Shown: positions 58,140 through 64,000 of the stretch, piece after piece
How the letters are laid out: every line of letters begins with the position of its first letter
How positions within the stretch are numbered: the first letter of the stretch is position 1
Origin: Eucommia ulmoides
Taxonomy: Eukaryota > Streptophyta > Magnoliopsida > Garryales > Eucommiaceae
Length of the DNA: 64,000 nt
Assembly (NCBI GenBank): GCA_016647705.1
Contig: JAENRU010000484.1
Span: 1,116,001-1,180,000, forward strand
Direction of reading: 5' to 3'
Made by a program: the position numbers and the translations under genes
The notes under the pieces: model-generated
What the model was told of the DNA's origin: nothing
Databases searched by the model: none
Seen by the model: the letters and a program-made list of their open reading frames with translations, nothing else

Positions 58140-59329
58140 GTGTCTTTTTTAGCTTTCTTGTAGTGTTAAGTGTGTTTATTTTACTGTTGGTGTTCTTACA
58201 TTTTTATTTGTATTCTTAAAATATTTAAAAACCGAATAAATTTGAGAACATAATAAATTTTTGGGAAAAGTACACTTTAGACCCTCTAACTATTGACACA
58301 TTTCTAAGTGGTCCCTCTAAGTTTAAATGTTTCATTTCAAACCCTTTACGTATCATAATGTTTCTAAATGGTCTTTCCGTTAGAAAATCAGTTAAAACTA
58401 ACGGAATTTAGGGGCAAAATGGTCTTTTCATATTTTTTAATTTTTTAATCATTTTAAAATATATATATATTTTAATCTTTCTCTCTCTCTTCCTCCCCTT
58501 CCTCTCTCTCTGTGGCCACCTCCCTTTCTCTCTCTCCATCTTCCTCCCCTTCCCCTCTCTCTCTCCTACCCCACCCCCTGTTGTAGGGGGTGAGTTCACC
58601 CCCTGTTACGGGGGGTGGGGTGGGAGGGAGAGAGGGGAAGGGGAGGAAGAGAGAAGGAGGGAGAGGGAGGTGGCAGTGGGAGGGAGAGAGGGGAAGGGGA
58701 GGAAGAGAGAAGGAGGGAAAGGGAGGTGGCGGGGAGGGAGAGGGAGAGAGGAAAGGAAGGAAGAGAGAGAGAGAGATTCAAAAAAAAAATTATTTAAAAA
58801 TGATTAAAAAAATGTTAAATGACTATTTTGCCCCTAAGATTCTGTTGGTTTTAACAGAATCTCTAACGAATGGATCATTTAGAAACGTTATGATACGTAG
58901 AGGGTTTTAAATGAAACGTTTAAACTTAAAAAGACCACTTAGAAATGTGTCAATAGTTAGAGGGTCTAAATTGTACTTTTCCCTAAAAAAATTTATTTTT
59001 GTATGCCAATTTGTTGATCAACTCTAGCTTTTGCTTGACTTTGAAGGAGACTGCAGAGTCTACTTTGAAAGTTCTTCTGCATTATTATATACTCCTTTCA
59101 TTTTCAAAGTATGAATCACATATTACTAATCATATTAAATTTACTTGTTTGGTCCCTTTAGTTGACTGACTTTTAAGCGAAGAGATTTGACATCAATTTT
59201 GATTGGCTAGTAGAATAGTGTAGGAGCATATTCTATCAAATTGATAAGGTGATTGGAATTCAATTTTGATTGACTAGTAGAAGAGTCTAAGATTATATTC
59301 TATCAAAATGGAATCTTGGATATTTCTTA
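58140..59329 (+). repeat. Kinase-gene 3' flank repeat, copy 2 (split by a hairpin element)
   Basis: 58140-58262 and 58984-59329 together match 55650-56095 in order: TTTTTTAGCTTTCTTGTAGTG, then TATGCCAATTTGTTGATCAA, then AATGGAATCTTGGATATTTC. Confidence 0.72.
58263..58983. mobile_element. 721-bp foldback (hairpin) element, family F
   Basis: Left GGGAAAAGTACACTTTAGAC and, inverted, right GGGAAAAGTACAATTTAGAC. About 200 bp of each arm pair. The middle is a pyrimidine tract (58472-58582) facing a purine tract (58608-58775) around the centre GGGGGTGAGTTCACCCCC (about 58585-58602), so almost the entire element can fold on itself. The paralogous copies at about 55770 and 60840 lack it. Arginine- and glycine-rich frames here are artefacts of the purine tract. 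Confidence 0.85.
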
Positions 59330-59525
59330 GGGTTAATTACACTTTATCCCCATGTGATTTGGCCCATTTTCATTTTATTCCCCAGTGGTTCAAACGTCGC
59401 CACTTACCTTCCATGTGGTTTGTGGACTATGTGCAATAGTAACTCCATTAACGGAAAGGTCAAAATGTCAATTTTTCTCCTTCATAATTATTTGCTTTTT
59501 TTGGGGTGTAAACTGCAATTAACCC
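59330..59525. mobile_element. MITE family B, 196 bp, just upstream of the kinase relic
   Basis: GGGTTAATTACACTTTATCC at one end and, inverted, GGGTTAATTGCAGTTTACAC at the other. It is inserted after GGATATTTCTTA, where copy 1 (56095) continues with ATGAAAGC. Confidence 0.75.
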
Positions 59526-59561
59526 AAAATTCTCTCAACTCTCTCTCTCTCTAAAAAACAC

Positions 59562-60168
59562 GAGTATCTCCACCAGGGATGCGACCAAAGGATCCTCCAT
59601 TTCGACATCAAACCTCAAAATATCCTTCTAAACTGCAATTTCAATCCCAAAATCTCGGATTTTGATTAGGCAAAATTGTGCTCCAAGGAACAGAGCGTTG
59701 TGTCCATGACAGCAGCAAGGGGGAACAATGGGCAACATTGCTCCAGAAGTGTTCTCTAAGAATTTTGGAAATGTTTCCTACAAATCCGATGTTTATAGTT
59801 TTGGAATGTTATTACTCGAAATTGTGGGAGCAACTACCAAAAAGGAAAAAGAGGCTAACGGTGATGTTTACTTTATGGAATGGATATACAAGAAGTTGGA
59901 AGAAGAGGACAATCTCGGACTTGGAATTGAGGAAGTGTGTGATGGTAAGATTGCAAGGAGATTAACGATTTTTGGGCTTCGATGCATACAATAGTACCCC
60001 GTGAATAGGCCGTCCATGAAAACCGTGATTCAGATGTTGGAAGAAGAAGATGACAATATCAGTGTCCCTCAAAATCATTTTGGGTCGATCAACAACAACG
60101 ATGGAGCAACAACCACTCGTGGAAGGGTGTACACAAGCGAGCTTGAAATTATTTCTGAGTCCGAATGA
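59562..60168 (+). pseudogene. Receptor-like kinase relic (LRK10L/PR5K-like), C-terminal kinase part
   Basis: Begins inside the kinase domain ([20 protein letters not shown], a non-RD HFDIKP catalytic loop). It continues NPKISDF, TMGNIAPEVFSKNFGNVSYK, SDVYSFGMLLLEIVG, GLRCIQ, YPVNRPSMKTVIQMLE and ends in ELEIISESE. Such HFDIKP kinases are plant membrane receptor kinases of the LRK10-like/PR5K group. Lesions: the DFG motif is DFD, followed by a TAG at 59667; one extra base near 59725 shifts the frame; TAG at 59992 replaces the usual Trp before YPVNRPSM. The N-lobe, transmembrane and extracellular parts are absent. It is a dead fragment. Its 3' flank recurs three more times in this region, implying a once larger cluster. 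Confidence 0.87.
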
Positions 60169-60204
60169 AGGGAGTAATATTGAAAGTTCACTTCAATCCA
60201 AACA

Positions 60205-60422
60205 GTTACTAGCAGTAATTTGTATCCAGTTTTAGCAACATTATAGTTCAATCTTTTTATTTATTATTTTCATTTCGTATGCAATACCGGTATTTTAGTT
60301 AGAGGATGGATAGAAAGGTTATATTTTTTTTGCTATTTCCTTTTTTGTTACTTTCTACAATAACCAATGAAAATATAATCGAAGTTTCCCTACTTGGAAA
60401 GTAAATGCAAATCAATGTCATA

Positions 60423-60513
<91 letters not shown>

Positions 60514-61800
60514 TATAACGTATGCCAAGCGCTAGACAAAAATTCTAAAGTATATCAATAATCATAATACTTAATCACTAACTCAATCTTGTTCCCATTT
60601 AATCACCCTACAAACTAGAGAGAGATAGAGAGAGAATATAAGCAATCACATCCAAAATAAATTTATTGCAGTGAAAATAAATTGTTGTTTTTCACTAAAA
60701 CTAACTTATTTCTTTTTTATCTTTCTTGTAGTATTAAGTGTCTTTCTTTTACTATTGGTGTTCTTATATTTTTATTTGTATTTTTGAAATATTTAAAAAT
60801 CGAATAAATTCGAGAACATAATAAAAACAAATTATTTTTATTTTTGTATGTCACTTACGTTTCTGATCATTAAAATTCCTCCACCAGGGGTTCCCGTGGT
60901 AATTTGGGAAGTTAGGAGGGTGAATGTGGAATATCAAAAGAGTTGGGGGGGGGGGGGGGGGGGGGGAGGGGTAAATGGTATTGCCAATTTGTTGATCTCT
61001 ACAAATTTTTGCTTGATTTTGGAGGAGACTTGGGAGTACGTTGAAAGTTCTGAATTATTAGGTACTTATTTCATTTTCAGAGTACAAATCACAGATTTGG
61101 GACTTGGGAGTACATTGAAAGTTTTACATTATTAGGTTCTCTTTCATTTCCAGAGTACAAATCACATATTAAATAAACATTGTCTTTTCTGTTGATTGAC
61201 TTTTAAGCAGAGAGACTTGACATCAATTTTGATTAGCTACAAATTAATAAGGTGGTTGGAATCTTGGATATTTCGTCTGAAAGCTACTAGATGGAAATAG
61301 GAAAAGTATAAGGATATCTGCATTATTCTTTGTGATAGTAAAAGAGTCTAAGGAAATCTTCTATCAAATCAATAAAGGGATTAATAACACGTTACCCATG
61401 TGGTTTGACCGATTTGCACTTACCTCCATGTGATTTTATTTTGGAAGTTAACCCCCCATAATTTTGGACAAAGTGCAATGGTTAAAATTAGGAGTAACTG
61501 TGTCAGTTCACTTTGAAATTAAGGATAATTTTGTTTTTTTGTTCTAATTAATTGAATAAGATTTATTTGTAAATTTTATGAAACTTAATGGGTCAAGGTG
61601 TATTTTAATATCTCTTCTCTCTCTATTCTGGAATTTTGGATATTTCTTATGAAAGCGACGCAACGAAAATAGAAAGTTTATCTTATTTAGACCTGTTTTA
61701 TTGGATAAATATTTAATAGATATTTACTAGAAATGTATATCTAACATATCCAATATAATAGAAACATTTGGACGTATTCGAGATGTCTCAGACACATATA
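60205..61800 (+). repeat. Kinase-gene 3' flank repeat, copy 3
   Basis: Starts GTTACTAGCAGTAATTTGTA directly after the pseudogene and includes the (ATT)n run and the G22 run. 60880-61640 is duplicated again at 62160-62810, a spacing of about 1.28 kb. A partial family B end (GGGATTAATAACACGTTACC) lies at 61378. Confidence 0.72.
60424..60514. repeat. (ATT)n microsatellite, about 30 units
   Basis: An uninterrupted trinucleotide run. The equivalent place in copy 1 (about 55470) has only CACAATAGCATGCTTTATAA, so the run is a new expansion. Confidence 0.9.
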
Positions 61801-61829
61801 CAGAATATATGAGACACATTGAATATACT

Positions 61830-62560
61830 TAATCACTAACTCAATTTTGTTCCTATCTAATCACCTTAAAAACAAAATAAAAAATAAAATAAAAATAGAG
61901 AGAAAATGTAAGCAATCACACCCAAAATAAATTTACTTTAGTGAAAATAAATTGTTTCTTACTAAAACTAACTTATTTCTTTTTTAGCTTTCTTGTAGTA
62001 TTAATTGTGTTTTTTTTTTCTACCAAAAAAAAATTGTGTTTATTTTATTGTTAGTGTTCTTAAATTTTTGTTTGCATTTTCGAAATATTTAAAAATGGAA
62101 TTAAATTTGAAAACATAATAAAAACAAATTATTTTTATTTTTGTATGTCACTTAAGTTTCTAGTTCCCGTGGTAATTTGGGAAGTTGGGGGGGGGTGTAT
62201 GTGGAATATCAAAAGAGTTGGGGAGGGGGGTAAATGGTATGGTCAATTTGTTGATCTCCACAAGTTTTTGCTTAACTTCGGAGGAGACTTCGGAGTACAT
62301 TGAAAGTTCTGCATTATTAGGTATTTCTTTCATATTTAGAGTATAAATCACACATTAAATGAGCATTGTCTCTTCTGTTAACTGACTTTTAAGCAGAGAA
62401 ACTTGACATCAATTTTGATTGGCTACAAATTAATAAGGTGGTTGGAATCTTGGATATTTCGCACTAGATGGAAATAAGAAGAGTATAAGGATATCTGCAT
62501 TACTCTTTGTGGTAGTAAAAGAGTCTAAGGGAATCTTCTATCAAATCAATAAGGGGATTA
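61830..62560 (+). repeat. Kinase-gene 3' flank repeat, copy 4
   Basis: TTAATCACTAACTCAATTTTG through TTTTTTAGCTTTCTTGTAGT and TTCCCGTGGTAATTTGGG to GGAATCTTGGATATTTCGC. It matches copy 3 in order and lacks the long G run (GGGGAGGGGGG instead). Confidence 0.7.
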
Positions 62561-63535
62561 ATAGCACTTTATCCCCTATGATTTGGCCGATTTGCACTTA
62601 TCTTCATGTAGTTTTATTTTTGGCAGTTAACCTCCCGTGGTCTTGGACTAAAGTGTAACGGTTAAAATTAGGAGTAATTGTGTCAATTTATTTTGAAATT
62701 GAGGATAATTTCGTCATTTTGTTCTAATTAATTGAATGAGATCTATTTGCAAATTTTATGAAACTTAATGGGTCAAGGTGTATTTTAATATCTCTTCTTT
62801 CTTTCTTCTGGGTACCAAGTACCACCCCCACATTGGCCACCATCCATCGCGCCGGCCATGTCCAACCCAACCATACACACATGTCGGCCAACATCCTCCT
62901 TCTCCTCCTCCTCCTCGGCTTTGATGAACTAAATGAAATCATGCCCTGGTGATCGAAACTCCTCCACATGGAAGAGGATGGTGATTTGATTGAAACGAGA
63001 GCGGCAGTAGATGCGACTTCTACGGACGCAACGAGAACGCAGGAGCCCTTCATCTCTCCACCGCCGCAAAAAGATCAAGAAATCCTCTAGAAGCACTGTC
63101 TCGATTGGACGAATTTTGACGAAATGTGTCGGATCTCGACCGTTGTTGTCTTCCTCCTCGCCCCCCAAACTTGATCAAAAATCAACCCACAAAATTTCAC
63201 TTAGTATTTTTCAATTTTATTTCAAGAGAGAGAGAGAGAGAGAGTTAAGAACCAGCATGAGATGGGCAGGGGAGTGGTGGACCCTGCAAATCTGGTCACC
63301 CAAAGTTCGCCGGAGATGGAGGTGGGGTGGGAGACGAAAGAAGATGAAGTAAATAAATGCACAATAACCCTTTAAGTTTATAAATATATACAAACAGTCC
63401 CCATGAAAATATTTTAAGATATAAATGTCATTTCACACTATTTAACGGATTTCAGTTGACTTTCATCCGTTGATCGTTAGAGTTAATCGAAAAAGTAATT
63501 GTTGCACTTTATTCCAAGACTTTAGGGGGATTAAC
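62556..63535. mobile_element. Long family B element with a GC-rich interior
   Basis: Left end GGGGATTAATAGCACTTTAT. The right arm has GTTGCACTTTATTCCAAGAC, and the extreme end is worn. Between 62810 and 63350 is a GC-rich, non-repetitive block (CCATCGCGCCGGCCATGTCC...CGCCGGAGATGG) unlike the AT-rich DNA around. Frames of 109 and 113 codons on opposite strands overlap there, so neither is convincing. It could be captured gene sequence. Confidence 0.5.
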
Positions 63536-64000
63536 AATTGTTGGACTGTAGTGAGATGATTAAGAAACTTTAAGATGTTAGATGTTCAAATTTAAATTAT
63601 GGGGCAAAAGTGATTTAAGTCAAACTTAGAGGTAAAAAGTGTCAAACTTTGTTTTTCAATATTCTGTCTGTCTCTCTCTCTCTCACACACACACATATTA
63701 TATTTCTCTTTCATAATTTTGTTAATTAATTTTCCAAGGTGGAAAGTGGGGAAGGTAGGAGTGGTCCAAGCCTAAGGTTATCAATTTATTTATTCAATTC
63801 AATTGGGCCGTTTCCTCCTACTTGATAACGTTTAAATTTTAAGTGCCAAAATTTTTAAGTACTGAATTTTAAATGCTAAAAATATTTAAAATTTGTTTGA
63901 TAAAATTAAAATTTTAAGTGTTGAATTTTTAGATAGGCATGTTCATTAGGATAATTAAGTAACTCACATTTATCTCAAAATAACAAATTAAGGAGTGGTC
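63536..64000. other. AT-rich end of the window, no gene
   Basis: Has CT/CA microsatellite at 63668-63697. At 63820-63930 is the start of the TTTTAAGTGCCAAAATTTTTAAG repeat, also seen near 45265, 49834 and 53440. Confidence 0.45.

Noticed and set aside
58590-58910. Gly/Arg/Glu-rich frame of 106 codons
   Set aside because: Product of the purine tract of a foldback element; no real protein.
62724-63352. Overlapping open frames of 109 (minus) and 113 (plus) codons
   Set aside because: They occupy the same GC-rich block on opposite strands, show no known domain, are Arg/Ser-rich and sit inside a transposon-like element.

Overview
This window is nuclear DNA of a flowering plant, most likely a eudicot. 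It is AT-rich, its genes have many GT-AG introns, its protein families are plant-specific, and transposons and microsatellites are dense. No bacterial or organellar feature is present. Four protein-coding genes can be read. (1) The last five exons of a mitochondrial alternative NAD(P)H dehydrogenase of the NDA type run from 78 to 4645 on the + strand; its 5' part lies outside the window. (2) A complete 13-exon secretory carrier membrane protein (SCAMP) gene lies at 9966-17890 on the - strand. (3) An intronless-CDS F-box/DUF295 protein of the SKIP23-like type is at 25832-27079 on the + strand. (4) A complete 14-exon DUF707 protein gene is at 35567-43400 on the - strand. Broken genes are two partial DUF295 copies downstream of the intact one and a receptor-like kinase (LRK10L/PR5K-like) relic at 59562-60168.

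Layout. 1-4.7 kb: NDA gene, with one Tourist-like MITE nested inside another in intron 3. 4.9-8.8 kb: a non-autonomous Ty3/gypsy-like LTR element. 10-17.9 kb: SCAMP gene, with MITEs and a SINE in its introns. 18-24.4 kb: MITE, TRIM, a solo LTR carrying about ten palindromes, and a LINE relic. 25-34 kb: DUF295 cluster, broken up by a satellite-like array and by a solo LTR with a perfect target duplication. 35.5-45 kb: DUF707 gene, whose introns hold several TRIM elements. 45-51.3 kb: AT-rich DNA with two copies of one foldback element, each carrying different younger insertions. 51.3-64 kb: a segmentally duplicated region built around kinase-gene 3' flanks, with a truncated LTR element, a 721-bp hairpin element and several small MITEs.

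The genes do not form a pathway. They are independent plant genes: one respiratory, one for vesicle traffic, one F-box, and one glycosyltransferase-like membrane protein of unknown role. The most informative content is the layering of transposons. Several insertions can be ordered because a second copy of the same host sequence in this window lacks them. I saw no clearly new biological system. The best candidates for follow-up are the palindrome-array LTR family, the two foldback families, and the DUF295 duplication cluster. All exon coordinates and repeat boundaries were read by eye from splice signals and sequence similarity, without alignment software.
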